NCBI RefSeq assembly: GCF_003589595.1
Contig: NW_020653712.1
Span: forward strand, 1,920,135 to 1,984,134
Source of the DNA: Hyposmocoma kahamanoa
Lineage: Eukaryota > Arthropoda > Insecta > Lepidoptera > Cosmopterigidae
Reading direction: 5' to 3'
Length of the DNA stretch: 64,000 nt
The notes under the pieces are model-generated. The model did no database searches. It was not told where the DNA came from and worked only from the letters and a program-made list of their open reading frames with translations. The position numbers and the translations under genes are program-made. Positions 1-10,361 of the stretch are shown here, piece by piece (position 1 is the stretch's first letter; every line of letters starts with the position of its first letter).

Positions 1-540
1 TATTTATTATAATGAGTCGTCGAATTCTTCTCCATATGAACGGGAATCCTCATCTGTATTATCATTAACATTCTTAGAATAATAACGCATAGAATGATAG
101 TTTCATATCAAACGAACTGTCACAAGTGAGGCAAAAATCAAATTCATGTAGGCTAGTTTTAGTAGTAGGTTAATTTTCGGTTTTAGTGAATATTTATATA
201 AAAATACAAGTTGAAACGCGTTACTTCCTTGTGGAATGTGATGTTAGTATCTATTTTATGTTTGTCTGGCGTATTTTTACACTCATTTACCGCACATTTC
301 GTCATTTTTAGCTAAAATTCTTGATCTGTTCACGGTGCAAGTTGACCTTTAGCACCGCCCGCTCGTGTAGGCCCTTTGGGCGCGCTTCAATTTGCCTCAC
401 TTAGCATGTGCGGACTAGGTTTCTATGCGTTATTATTCTAAGTTAACATTATTGTTTTAACATTTTATTCTTGATTACACAAATTGTCAAACGCAACATC
501 ACGATCCCAATCAGACAAAGTCTTCTTTTTTTAAGCCGAT
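1..540 (-). repeat. Interspersed repeat interrupted by a MITE
   Basis: Bases 1-72 and 443-540, read on the minus strand, match 57477-57640 closely. The only large difference is the MITE at 73-442. A short run on the minus strand is rich in Asp, Glu and Ser, with no ORF long enough to name. It is probably a decayed transposon fragment of unknown class. Confidence 0.6.
73..442. mobile_element. hAT-like MITE, copy 1 (370 bp)
   Basis: The ends are inverted repeats beginning CTTAGAATAATAACGC and ending in its reverse complement. They are flanked by the 8-bp direct repeat TTAACATT at 65-72 and 443-450. An 8-bp duplication is the hAT pattern. There is no ORF. A second copy, inverted, lies at 6778-7155. 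The matching repeat at 57477-57640 has a single copy of the target sequence and no insertion. Confidence 0.85.
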
Positions 541-1000
541 CACATTCAGGGTTCACTTTTTCATAAAATCTGTTGTTATAAAAAATCGAATCGAAAGCGC
601 ATTAGGACTCGCAACAATAGATTCCCGTAAATCACGCTAATTTGTTGGCCACGACATTCTCGCGGATTTGATGTGGCCACTAAGTTACCGAAATGGAAAC
701 TCATAATCCAATGCTAAAATACCGGCACACTATGATGGCCGTTTTGACGTTTGTCCGCTCATCAAGTTTCGTATTAAGTTGAAGGAGCTAATTGATGGAC
801 ATTGTTGTCAATAGTGACGTGCAGTAAAATTTATGGAAGGTATAATTTTACGTCAAAACTCGCCATTTGTCAAAATGGGGTGAGTGCAAGGTAAACGATC
901 TTCGTAGCGGAGGGATGCCTAACACGTTTATTTAGTTTGAATTTGTTACAACGTTTAGTTTATTGATGCAATGAAGTTGTTATTATGTTTGCTTTCTATT
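541..1000. other. Gene-free stretch with a repeat fragment
   Basis: No coding region was seen. About 729-860 matches the reverse complement of 18560-18712 (shared motif GACGTTTGTCCGC), so it is a fragment of a dispersed element. The rest shows nothing recognisable. Confidence 0.5.
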
Positions 1001-1190
1001 TTGTTTTTTTTCTATGATATCAGATGACATGGCAAACAAGTTATAAGCGACATGTCTGTTCATAGCAGTCGTAGTGACACTTAGAGCTTTAAGTCGCAAA
1101 GATTTGAGAGGCACTGCCGTTGCGCCGAGACATAGGTCGACAAGGCCCATGTGCCTGTAATTCAACCAGCATCCTTTGCCTTAATGAATG
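1000..1190 (-). repeat. Dispersed repeat family L
   Basis: This is a copy of a common repeat. Its minus strand contains GGTGAAATTACAGGCACATG-type sequence, a phrase with CAGGGTGACGGGCGC-like sequence, and GACAGGCGTGT. Other copies lie near 25310-25410, 26170-26300, 28720-28800, 29735-29925, 30070-30180, 50520-50700 and 51590-51860. The small ORFs in these copies are not genes. Confidence 0.6.
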
Positions 1191-1199
1191 CTCATATTA

Positions 1200-1425
1200 C
1201 TGCTTGGTGGTAGAAATATAGTCTTTTTTGAAGACGGAGTAAAATTACAGTTACATGCGCAAAAGGGTTGGCCTTGTTTCATTTGAATCATACTCGACAC
1301 ATTATTCATCCAATTACTGAGCACAAGTTCATTTGAATTATCAATTTCCGTAAGTTCATATACACATAGAGTATTTAGAACTATGTTTATAAAAAAATAC
1401 AAAGAGGAGACATATTTGAAATTTT
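1200..1425. repeat. Dispersed repeat with a GAAGACGGAGTAAAAT end
   Basis: This shares the TTTTGAAGACGGAGTAAAAT-type end and internal sequence with 21735-21880, 23110-23260, 3720-3890 and 55110-55330. It is a fragment of a non-autonomous element without coding content. Confidence 0.5.
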
Positions 1426-1477
1426 TTCATTTTATTGAATTGATATTCAATTATTTTTTACGTGAAATTATTCTACT

Positions 1478-1761
1478 CATTGACTTACAAATAAATGGAC
1501 GACGGGTCTAATACAAAAACCACGAAAAAAATGTCCCAAGTCAACCTATTTAAACGTTGACATGTAAAGGAATATGAAAAAGCTAAAACGTTGAATTTAA
1601 ATTGTAATGTCATCGCAGTACTGTGCAATTTTGCTTGCTTCGCTGTCAGTCGAACAAACGAAGACTAAAGCGTGAATGACGCTCTGTATACGATTTTAAC
1701 GCCCTATAAGTTCGGACACTTTTTAGCGCGGACCCGATGTCCATATAATTGTAAGTCAATG
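1478..1761. mobile_element. hAT-like MITE family 2, copy 1
   Basis: Imperfect inverted ends begin CATTGACTTACAA. Flanking 8-bp repeats are ATTCTACT on the left and ACTCTACT on the right, one mismatch. The element is inserted in a tRNA-derived repeat whose remainder resumes at 1762. There is no ORF. Confidence 0.8.
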
Positions 1762-1770
1762 ACTCTACTA

Positions 1771-1990
1771 GTTTCTTATAATTATTAATACAAAGATCGA
1801 ACACTCAGACAAAATTCCTTCGATCCGTCTAGATTCGAACCAGCGCCTTCAGCATACCGTACCTGACGCTCTCCCAACTGAGATACGAAACGAACCGGCA
1901 GACCGTACAAATTTTTCTATAAAAATACACGCACACATTTCATGGATATACACCTAGTCACCCACAAATTACGCCCAAACTCACGAGAGA
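1771..1990 (-). repeat. tRNA-derived SINE, family A
   Basis: The minus strand reads like a tRNA head. It has a D-arm/box A segment (ATCTCAGTTGGGAGAGC) and a box B-like GGTTCGAATC about 40 bases on. An AT-rich body with TTTGTATTAATAATTATAA follows. A near copy is at 14757-14990. It is not a working tRNA: the acceptor stem is absent. Confidence 0.7.
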
Positions 1991-1995
1991 TATAA

Positions 1996-2280
1996 ATGTA
2001 TGGATTCGAACCGACGTCTTCTAGCATACCGTGCCAGACGCTATACCAACTAAGCCACGGAACGAACCAGCGGACCTCACGAATTTTTCTGTGTGCCTGC
2101 TGTCGTGTCTTTGTAATTTGGTTTTTCAACGACTTTTTAGCCGTAGCGCCATCTATGAAAGTATTTCGTCACCCAGTTACCTTTATAGCTACGAGCCCCG
2201 GCTAGAGATGTCGCTATTCACTGTATTTTATTTTTATTGAATTGATATTCAATTATTTTTATGTGAAATTACTTTTCACT
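1996..2280 (-). repeat. tRNA-like repeat, family A variant
   Basis: The minus strand carries a tRNA-like block with GGTTCGAATCC and a CTTAGTTGGTATAGCG-type D arm. An AT-rich part ends in a TTGAATTGATATTCAA palindrome. Related copies are at 19660-19905, 25100-25300 and 60005-60325. No real gene is seen here. Confidence 0.6.
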
Positions 2281-2544
2281 TCACTAATTATTTTTCATTT
2301 TAATTCAATATAGTTTAGTTTATTTTTCTCAACATTACAAATGTCATACAAATACAATTAAATGTCATTTTATACTACTCTTCGAAAAGTGAGCGTCAGT
2401 TTACAAATTATTGAAGGAATAATTATACAATAGTGTACATGTACAAAATTAACATAATTAATTAAACTAATAAATAATTGAATTAAACTGACAATGTCAA
2501 GTGTATACAAGGATACTTAATAACCAATAAATGTATATTACAGT

Positions 2545-2830
2545 CATTGACTTACAACTACATGGACGTCGGGTCCGCGCTAAAAAGTGTCCGAACTTAT
2601 AGGGCGTTAAAATCGTATACAGAGCGTCATTCACGCTTTAGTCTTCGTTTGTTCGACTGACAGCGAAGCAAGCAAAATTAGACAGTACTGCGATGACATT
2701 ACAATTTAAATTCAACGCTTTAGCTTTTTCATATTCCTTTACATGTCACTACGTTTAAATAGGTTGACTTGGGACATTTTTTTCGTGGTTTTTGTATTAG
2801 ACCCGTCGTCCATTTATTTGTAAGTTAATG
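2545..2830. mobile_element. hAT-like MITE family 2, copy 2
   Basis: This 286-bp element begins CATTGACTTACAA and ends GTAAGTTAATG. It is flanked by perfect 8-bp repeats ATTACAGT at 2537-2544 and 2831-2838. It is in inverted orientation relative to the copy at 1478-1761. Confidence 0.88.
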
Positions 2831-3267
2831 ATTACAGTATAATAATACGGTGAATGTCAAATTCATTAATAAATACACAATGTGTTGATTTGCATTCTCG
2901 CCATATTTACAGAGGTCATTCTATTTCCGAAACTGAACCCAAATCACTAAAAAAAAAGAATTATTTTATTTTTTATTTCATTGCGGTAACCAAGTTTGAT
3001 CCAAAGGTTATTGACTTGTACTACACGTATCACAGGTACCGGCAACCATTTACCTTTATATAATGACCTATGAGCAGTATGCGCAGAAAATATGCATTTT
3101 AGATCTGTTTGGTGGCAGGGTACGAGTAGAGACGGGGGGAGTATCGTATAGGCGCGTGATTGGTAGATCATCAGTAGGTATAGATAATGAAATCCGGCTA
3201 TTATTGTTAAAATGTATATGAAAAAAAATTGATCTCGATACTAGTAGGCCAATTGTTAAAATGAGAA

Positions 3268-3723
3268 TAAATAGAATAGAATAGAATAGAATACGTTTAT
3301 TTGCCAGAATACAGTAATTACAAAGGTCTTAAGTAAAATTAGGTACATTGTATTCAACCTGCAAGCAGATGTGCAAATATTAATGGGACTCAATGTTACT
3401 TTAGTCTCTATAGTTTCTTGTTAATGTAATGAATTTGTAAATTCTAAGTATTCTTTATTACTATAGAAGCAATGTGTCAAAAGCCATTTTGTCAATTTTA
3501 ATTTAAAAGTATGTCCTTGTAACAATTTAATTTCGTTTGGTAATTTATTGTAAATAATTATACACATGTTGAAGCAGTTATTCTTATAAATTACTTTATG
3601 GCAACGAGGTTGGTATAAGAGATTCATAATTTTTGCTCTAGTTTGCCTTTGAATGACTTCATCGCGTGTTTTAAAATATTGAGGATGAGAGTTGACAAAT
3701 ACGCAGATATCCCTAATGTTCAA
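3268..3723 (-). mobile_element. 5'-truncated LINE with a reverse transcriptase C-terminal remnant
   Basis: A 100-codon open stretch (minus, 3723 to 3421) ends with features of the C-terminus of CR1/Jockey-type LINE ORF2, including a YNKLPNEIK motif. It is followed by about 120 bases of 3' UTR and an (AATAG)n run at 3268-3292, which is a LINE 3' tail seen from the other strand. It is dead by 5' truncation. Confidence 0.7.
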
Positions 3724-5560
3724 AAAACGTAAAGGCGATAACGCAATTAGTTATCATTAGAACGTCGTAACACAATTCAGTCATTTTTGGCAAAATTTAT
3801 CTTCTTTCACAATGAAATGAAAACTGGCAACCCTACAAATGTCATTTTACTCCGTTTTCAAAAAAGACTGACTATAGGTAAGGTGGCAGTGCTTCCTTGG
3901 ACGAACTCTTTCACAAGGACCTTTACTGCTAACTAAGTTTTTTGTATTATTGTATTCAAACACTGGCTTTGCCGGTATTGATACTGACTGTCCCTACAGG
4001 AAAATTAATGTAATTGGATAGAGTCTTAAAAAAATGACAAAGGTAACAATTGATTAAGGATAAAATCTTCATTTTCCTCCAGCTGCGTCTGTGGTGATTC
4101 CCAGGCGAAACAATATTTTTATAGTTGACATTTCGTGTACAATACATATTTACATAAAATGCGAGCTGGAATGATAAGTACTTTAAAGGATGTTACATTT
4201 ATTCGGTGGGTGCATCTATCGATGAATAATAGTTATTTTTTATGCAAGACTGCAAACTTGTTGTATTGAAACCTGAGCAAGCGAAGCCATCTTGGCGTCA
4301 GTTGGTAAGCTTCACTAGTTGATAGAGAGCAAGTGTGCACTAGTTCACTGTGATATATACGCTTTCTCAATGTAATTGGTGAGACCCGCTTGTGGGAGGC
4401 CAACTACACCGATTCGTTACCACAGGGACCAACACAACACTCACCATCCGGCTCGAAGGACCAAAACGATGTAGGGGCCAATACTACGCTATAGTATTGA
4501 CGCCTAATTGTTTAAATTGATAGATGATAAAAGTATAAAGTTTATTAATAAAGTAAGAAGATACAAGGCTCGTTGAGGATGTGTATCTCTTACGTTGTTG
4601 TTACGTTAAGATGAATGTTCGTTAAACACTCAAGATGTCTAGATGAAGTGAATGCTCGTTTACCACTAAAATTACTTGCCTATTTATGTGCCCATGTAAT
4701 GTATGTAAGCCACGGACAGTAGGCCACGGACAGTAGGGCACAAAGTAGAGCGCAAGGTAAGCGGAAGAAAAATGTGCGGTTGTAAACCGTACAATAAGAC
4801 TAAAATAGATCCTAGAGCGTAGCGAGAGTTTCAAGACACGAGACGCGAAACAACTTTGCTGCCGAGAGAATCACAATTTTTCACCTCACTATGGCAAGAA
4901 AAACGGTAGATGAAAGAAAAACAGTTGCATTATAACAAATCAGTTTTAATAAACGAAATTAGTTACCGATGTTAATTTAATGTCAACAATAATAAGAATT
5001 AAATATACCATCGGATTTATATTTATTACTTAAATAATGTACGACAAATCGCGTAGTTGAACGTGTCATTATGTATTTTTTTCATCGACATAAAGTTAGG
5101 TGCATCCATCGCCAAGTTCGAATTTCAAAAAAAACGCATTTACGCGCAGAGAAAGAAAGCCTTGCCGAGCTAGTGAAAACGTTTTTTTTTTTATCATCAA
5201 TCACGGGATCAACAACAATTAGTGCGCTTGGTAAATAGTTAAAGAAATTAAATTGCTTTTGTCGAAATGTAAAAGAAATACGTTATATGACTTTTTAAAT
5301 ATAGTATCCAATAAAAAAATGCCCAAATGCGAGTCGAACGTTTGCCATTTAGTTGCGAACCAACAACAGAAATAGTCCTATGGGAATTTTAATACATTAT
5401 GCAAAAGTTTTCAATCCATTTTGTCTCTTCTGCGTCCTGATTTTGATTCAAACCGGAATCGACCCGATCGGGTAGTCTCGAAATCAAATGGGTTTCTGAG
5501 CGAGACGATGAACCTGATTCCTACATGAGTTAAATCAACCATTGTTCCGATTAGAAATGT
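3724..5560. other. Gene-free stretch
   Basis: No host exon was recognised. 3724-3890 is a fragment of the GAAGACGGAGT-type repeat, related to 23310-23540. 3930-5560 contains short AT-rich ORFs that look accidental, and nothing I can name. Confidence 0.5.
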
Positions 5561-5572
5561 CAAAAGTTTCCG

Positions 5573-6235
5573 ATCAAATTCAAATTCAAATTCAAAATTC
5601 AAATTCAAAATAATCTTTATTTCATAGGTAAGCATTATTACACTTGAAATCGTCACAATGGTTAAACTCTACCGCTCATTCGTAAGGCAGATTCCCCTGA
5701 GAAGAATGAGCAAGAAACTCTAGGGGTTGCTCTTTGTAAATAACATTTACAATATTTTTTTTATTTGGAACATCAGAGATCGAGACTACCTCCATGAGCT
5801 AAACGGGTTACTACCACGGATTTTTGTCATCCAAGTACGCAGAAGTTGTATAATAACCTTTAGTATAAAGTTTTTGTTTCACTATAGTTTTAAACCTCGT
5901 GAAAGGCAAATTTTGTATATCAACCGGAATCTTGTTATAGAAGCGTATACATTGCCCCTTAAATGATTTTTTGACTTTGTGAAGACGACTATCAAGAAAA
6001 GCTAGTTTATTTCTATTCCTCGTATTAATGTTATGTCTGTCACTATTTTTCATAAATAAATTACTATTCCTTTTAACATAAATTACATTTTCATAAATGT
6101 ACTGTGAGGCTAGTGTAAGAATATTAATTTCCTTAAACTTATCTCTCAAAGATACTTTGGGGCCCAGATTATAAATTGCCCTAACTGCACGTTTCTGCAG
6201 GACAAAGATTCTATTGATATCGGCGGCATTAGAAT
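5573..6235 (-). mobile_element. 5'-truncated LINE (CR1/Jockey-like)
   Basis: The minus strand encodes a LINE ORF2 C-terminus from about 6235 to 5811, with motifs LQKRAVRAIYNLGP and FYNKIP. A 3' UTR follows, and the tail is a run of TTGAATTTGAA units at 5573-5610. The reading frame happens to stay open upstream to 6452, but that part is not LINE-like. A second copy of the same family is at 32065-32905. Confidence 0.75.
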
Positions 6236-6777
6236 CGGCCAGTTGTGAATCGCAATTATGCGCCTCGACTCGGAAAAGACGCAGTTTCCGATCGGGAGAG
6301 GCAATCAATATCAAGCTGCTGATCATTTTTATTCCCATTTCATTTTTCTTTCGTAGCCTTTTACGTTGGCTTGAAGTACTTAGTTTTTCTTTTCTTGATC
6401 TCAAGTGATGACCAAATTGTGCGCCTGATTGAAAGCAACATGCCTGTGACAAGCCCCATGTGCTTGTTATTTCACCAGCACCCTTACCAGCATTGCCAAT
6501 ATGTGAGGAATTTCAAATCGTTTGAGCTTGATTGGTGTTTTTGTGGGGATTGGGGTATTTGGGGCCAATGCGGGCATTCTAGCATAGCGTCAATAGAGCC
6601 AATCGAACCAAACCCACATAGCGCCAATCCCCACAAAGGCCCCAATCGAGTTCAAGTGAATTGAAATTCTGTTACCTACACTCACATTACTGGTTGGCTG
6701 CAGAAGTAGGCGCTCCTTCACAAGTAGCTTTACTGCCCTAAAACAATAATTTAAGAGCTCTGAAATGTGCTGAGTAC
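6236..6777. other. Gene-free stretch
   Basis: The ORFs here look random. A GC-richer block with repeated GGCCAATGCGGGC and CCAATCGA phrases at 6530-6660 shows internal inverted symmetry. The region contains a family L fragment near 6450. No gene was seen. Confidence 0.4.
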
Positions 6778-7155
6778 CTTAGAATAATAACGCATAGAAA
6801 CCTAGTCCGCACAAGCTAAGTGAGGCAAATTGAAGCGCGCCAAAAGAGCCTACACGAGCGGGCGGGCCTTCAGTGCTCAAGGTCAACTTGCACCGCGAAC
6901 AGATCAAGAATTTTAGCCAAAAATTACGAAATGTGCAGTAAATGAGTGTAAAAATACGTCAGACAAACATAAAATAGATACTAACGTCACATTCCACAAG
7001 GAAGTAACGCGTTTCAACTTGTATTTTTATATAAATATTCACCAAAACCGAAAATTAACCTACTACTAAAACTAGCCTACATGAATTTGATTTTTGCCTC
7101 ACTTGTGACAGTTCGTTTGATATGAAACTATCATTCTATGCGTTATTATTCTAAG
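6778..7155. mobile_element. hAT-like MITE, copy 2 (378 bp)
   Basis: This has the same inverted ends as 73-442 (CTTAGAATAATAACGC) in opposite orientation. It is flanked by perfect 8-bp repeats CTGAGTAC at 6770-6777 and 7156-7163. The target fits the hAT preference for T at position 2 and A at position 7. It is non-coding. Confidence 0.88.
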
Positions 7156-7238
7156 CTGAGTACCTCTAAAGACGATTGTTTTCTGTAAATTTCTGTAATT
7201 GTAAATTAAGTCGTTTATTTGTTTTCGTCAATTCAACC

Positions 7239-7942
7239 ATCCAGTATATAACCAGAAATAGAGAAGAAATAAGGGCCATCCATCCATGGTAAGTCATCAG
7301 GCAATTGTCCCTTATATCACTTTTAAATATCATCTCTCGTTTGCACTGCAATCACAAATTAGAAAACTGAAAGTACAGCGCCAACAACTGACCTGTGTGT
7401 ACGCACTATAAGTTTCCGGAATGAATAAAAAAAAAAATACTAGGTATAAATGGTCAGAAATGTATTTATTGTTTCTCAAAATATTCTCTGTTAGCGTTAA
7501 TGCGCTTTTTCATGCGAATGAACCAATATTGAAAACATTTATGCCACTCCTCCGTTACAATCTCAGAACCGTTTCAATCTTCGACAGCCTCTTCAGGTGA
7601 TGAAAATCGTTGACCGCGTAACTGGTTCTTAATTTTTGGAAATAAATAAAAATCACAAGGTGCCAGGTCGGGACTGTACGCGGGATGGCTCATAAGGTCA
7701 ACGTTGTTCAAAAATTCATTTGTCTGTCTGGCCGTGTGAGAACTGGCATTATCGTATAGTCCATTAGAGCAAAGCTCAAGTTAAAGTGGTTGGTTTGAAG
7801 TGAAACAATGGACGACTCCCGTCAATTGTTTCAAATTCGGGCTGGCCAATCGGAGCGCAGTTGTCACTGTAATAATTTGGTAGAATAGTTTTCAAACAAA
7901 TTAAATGACATTTCGTCTCTATTTCTGGTTATATATTCGATG
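7239..7942. mobile_element. MITE family 3, interrupted by a mariner fragment
   Basis: The terminal sequence TATATAACCAGAAATAGAG is found at the left, and its reverse complement CTCTATTTCTGGTTATATA at the right. Other copies lie at 17079-17581, 28121-28555, 46683-47214, 51035-51476 and 52204-53033. This copy carries foreign DNA between about 7395 and 7762. Confidence 0.75.
7466..7756 (-). pseudogene. mariner transposase 3' fragment
   Basis: The minus strand encodes the end of a mariner (DD34D) transposase. Readable motifs are YDNASSHTA (second catalytic Asp), YSPDLAPCDFYLFPKIKN (third catalytic Asp) and a final EYFEKQ followed by a stop at 7466-7468. An in-frame TGA interrupts it after the SSPEEAVED segment, and everything 5' of the second Asp is missing. 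It is dead, and it lies inside a family 3 MITE. Confidence 0.85.
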
Positions 7943-9090
7943 ATTTCAGCAGAAAACATTATTTAACTTTTTAATTAAGTAATAAGGAAATGAAGTTGGT
8001 GTTAAAACTTAAGTCCCCTGTCGTTTTAGTCTTAAGAATTAGATTTAAGTGTGTTTATTGACTCAATTTAATGAAGAACCGCTTTTTCTTTCTTTTGTTT
8101 TTGATGAAAAAAAACAAAATTTGGAAAAGGATTTCGATGATTCTTTGTTAAATAGAGGGTACCTTAATAGTGGTCCCACTCAAATTTGAAGGGGCAAATT
8201 GGGGGATGAATTCCGTTTATTGGATTTCACCCACTTATCGAACGAATCTACGATAAACATAAAAATTTTTAATTAGTATTTTTGGCTTGGATATAAGTCT
8301 TTTGAGCCACGTCTTCAATTAGTTTTCGAGAACATAATTAAATATTTTCCATTATATTTTTAATGTACACACGCCAGCACATCCAGCTACACATTGATGT
8401 ATCTTGTTCCGTTGTAATGGAGGCGATTTTCGAACAAAACTGTGTAGTCTGATGTGCAGTTGTCCGTACTTGTGCAAAAAAAACTTCGGGTTGTTTAAAT
8501 AGTCTTTTAAGCGGCGGGAGTCATTTCATTATTCATGTTTTCACTTTTACTTAAATCATTTAGTTCACTTGCTAATAAAAGGCTTTGAATTTTGAACACG
8601 GCTTAGCAGACATTTCTTCTTGTATGCTTCCATACCATTTTACCTTATATATTTTGATCCTTCTTCCAGAAACTTCTTGACAATGTTGCCATATCATTGC
8701 ATAAATCCGTATAACAATCGGTAATTGGTACCTACCGGTACAACACAATATTAAAAAACTTTTAGCGCCCTTTCCACAGTTTCTTCCGTGGTCCTTTCCT
8801 TAGAGGATGGAAAAAAATAAAGGAATAGTCTAAGGGTCTTTCTCTTCCAATTCCCGCCGTTTCCACATTTCAAAATACTTTACATAGATTCAAATTCATT
8901 ATTAAAAATAAAAAAAAAGAATCTACGAAACCTCTTTGATTTGAAATAAGGAATCATTTTCTTTGGTATGTATTTCATGTAAATACACGCTGTATGTCTA
9001 AACATGATACATAAAATTTACTGTAACAAGTAACTAGATGACTGTTAATATGAGTCAATATTGTTTTGTATGTATATACGTACATCCATC
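7943..9090. other. Gene-free stretch upstream of hemolin
   Basis: There is no coding sequence. About 8090-8260 resembles the ACCGACTTCAAAAAA repeat family (family P), with CCCACTCAAATTTGAAGG and TTGGATTTCACCCACTT phrases. I looked for a kappaB-like element of the kind expected for hemolin and found no convincing match. Confidence 0.45.
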
Positions 9091-9098
9091 AAGCTGAC

Positions 9099-9153
9099 TA
9101 TAAATTCTACGTTTCATCGCCATTTTTGCATTCTCTGATTTCCTGCTAACGAG
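9099..9153 (+). promoter_or_regulatory. Predicted hemolin core promoter and noncoding exon 1
   Basis: A TATAAAT box at 9099-9105 is followed 31 bases later by GCATTCTC, a plausible start near 9130. A short exon ends at 9153 in CGAG followed by a GTAAGT donor. A matching acceptor (TTAACAG) at 10349 lies 12 bases before the hemolin ATG. This implies a 5' UTR intron of 9154-10349. It is inference from sequence only. Confidence 0.5.
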
Positions 9154-9225
9154 GTAAGTTGGTTTTGGCTGCATTCAGTTAAAAAATAATTTATATTCTG
9201 GTGGGACAAGAGGAATATACTTTAT

Positions 9226-10330
9226 TAACCGACTTCGAAAAAAGAGGGAGGTTCTCAATTCTACCGTTTTTTTATGTATGCGCGATACCTCCGATTTGTG
9301 AACCGTATTTTAATTATTCTTTTTTGTTGGAAAGAGGTTACCCGAGTCAATACTCACGGACCCAATGTCCCATTTAAATTTAAAGAAGATATTCCACTAA
9401 GGGTACTTTCCGGTAGCTGATTTCAACAAAACTTTGCAAATAGATGTCATTCCACGAACTTTTGAGGTCGGTATTTTTACTACTTTAGGCCATTTCAGTT
9501 TTTCCACTCTCAATAGGATCCAAGATGCAAATTTATTATGGCACTACATAAGTGCTGTAAGCCATTACAGTTTTTCTTTAGAGGATGAAAAAAAAGAGTT
9601 TTTCTGTTAAAAAGGGTGCAAGTTGCATTTTTATAGCACTAGATATGAGTACTTTAAACCATTTCAGTTTTTATACTTTCTTAAAAGGAAACAAAGACGG
9701 TAGAAAAATCAAAAGGAAATAAAAATTATCAAAAGAGACAAATACATGGATATTTGCATCATTTATTATAATTCCTTCATTCCAACGGCAAAAGTTCAAC
9801 TGGCGTTTCGCTTTTTTTTATTATTCAAAAAGGCATAAGTATTACATATTTATTTTTAACCTACTTCAAAAAAAGCGGAGGTTCTCAATTCGACTGTATG
9901 TTTTTTTTGTATTTACGTTACGCGATAACTCCAGTATTTGTGAACCGATTTTCGTGATTCTTTTTTATTGGAAAGGGGGTAACTTCCATTCTATTTTGGT
10001 TTTCCCATTTTATTTTGAAGAAAATCATCCACCTCCAAGGGTGGCTGTTCACTCATGAACTTTCATTTTTATAAATAGCGCCTAAATTTTATTATATGGA
10101 GCAATTATTTTAATGGTTTATTTTGCTATTCTCCAATTCAAGGCGTTATTCTCTCAATATACTTTTAGTGAGGACCGATTTTTATTATCTCCTGTATCAA
10201 GTCCCGTATAGTGGCGAACTAGGGGATGAATTCGGGTTTGCGCACTTTCCAGTAACCGATTTCAATAAAACTTGGTAATTATATGTGATTCCACGTATAC
10301 TGAAAATATTAATTTTCATAACACCAATTT
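9226..10330. repeat. Family P repeats in the hemolin 5' UTR intron
   Basis: Two or more degenerate copies are present of a repeat starting ACCGACTTCAAAAAA and containing GAACCGATTT and TTTCAATAAAACTTGG. Family P is also seen at 11725-11900, 12265-12450 (reverse), 49788-50020, 55770-56070, 57075-57270 and 59260-59450. There is no coding content. Confidence 0.6.
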
Positions 10331-10361
10331 AATTTCTATAACTTAACAGATTTGAAACAAA

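Noticed and set aside
8000..9098. kappaB element controlling hemolin
   Set aside because: No GGG-N4-CC-type site convincing by eye was found. G-runs near 9976 belong to a family P repeat.
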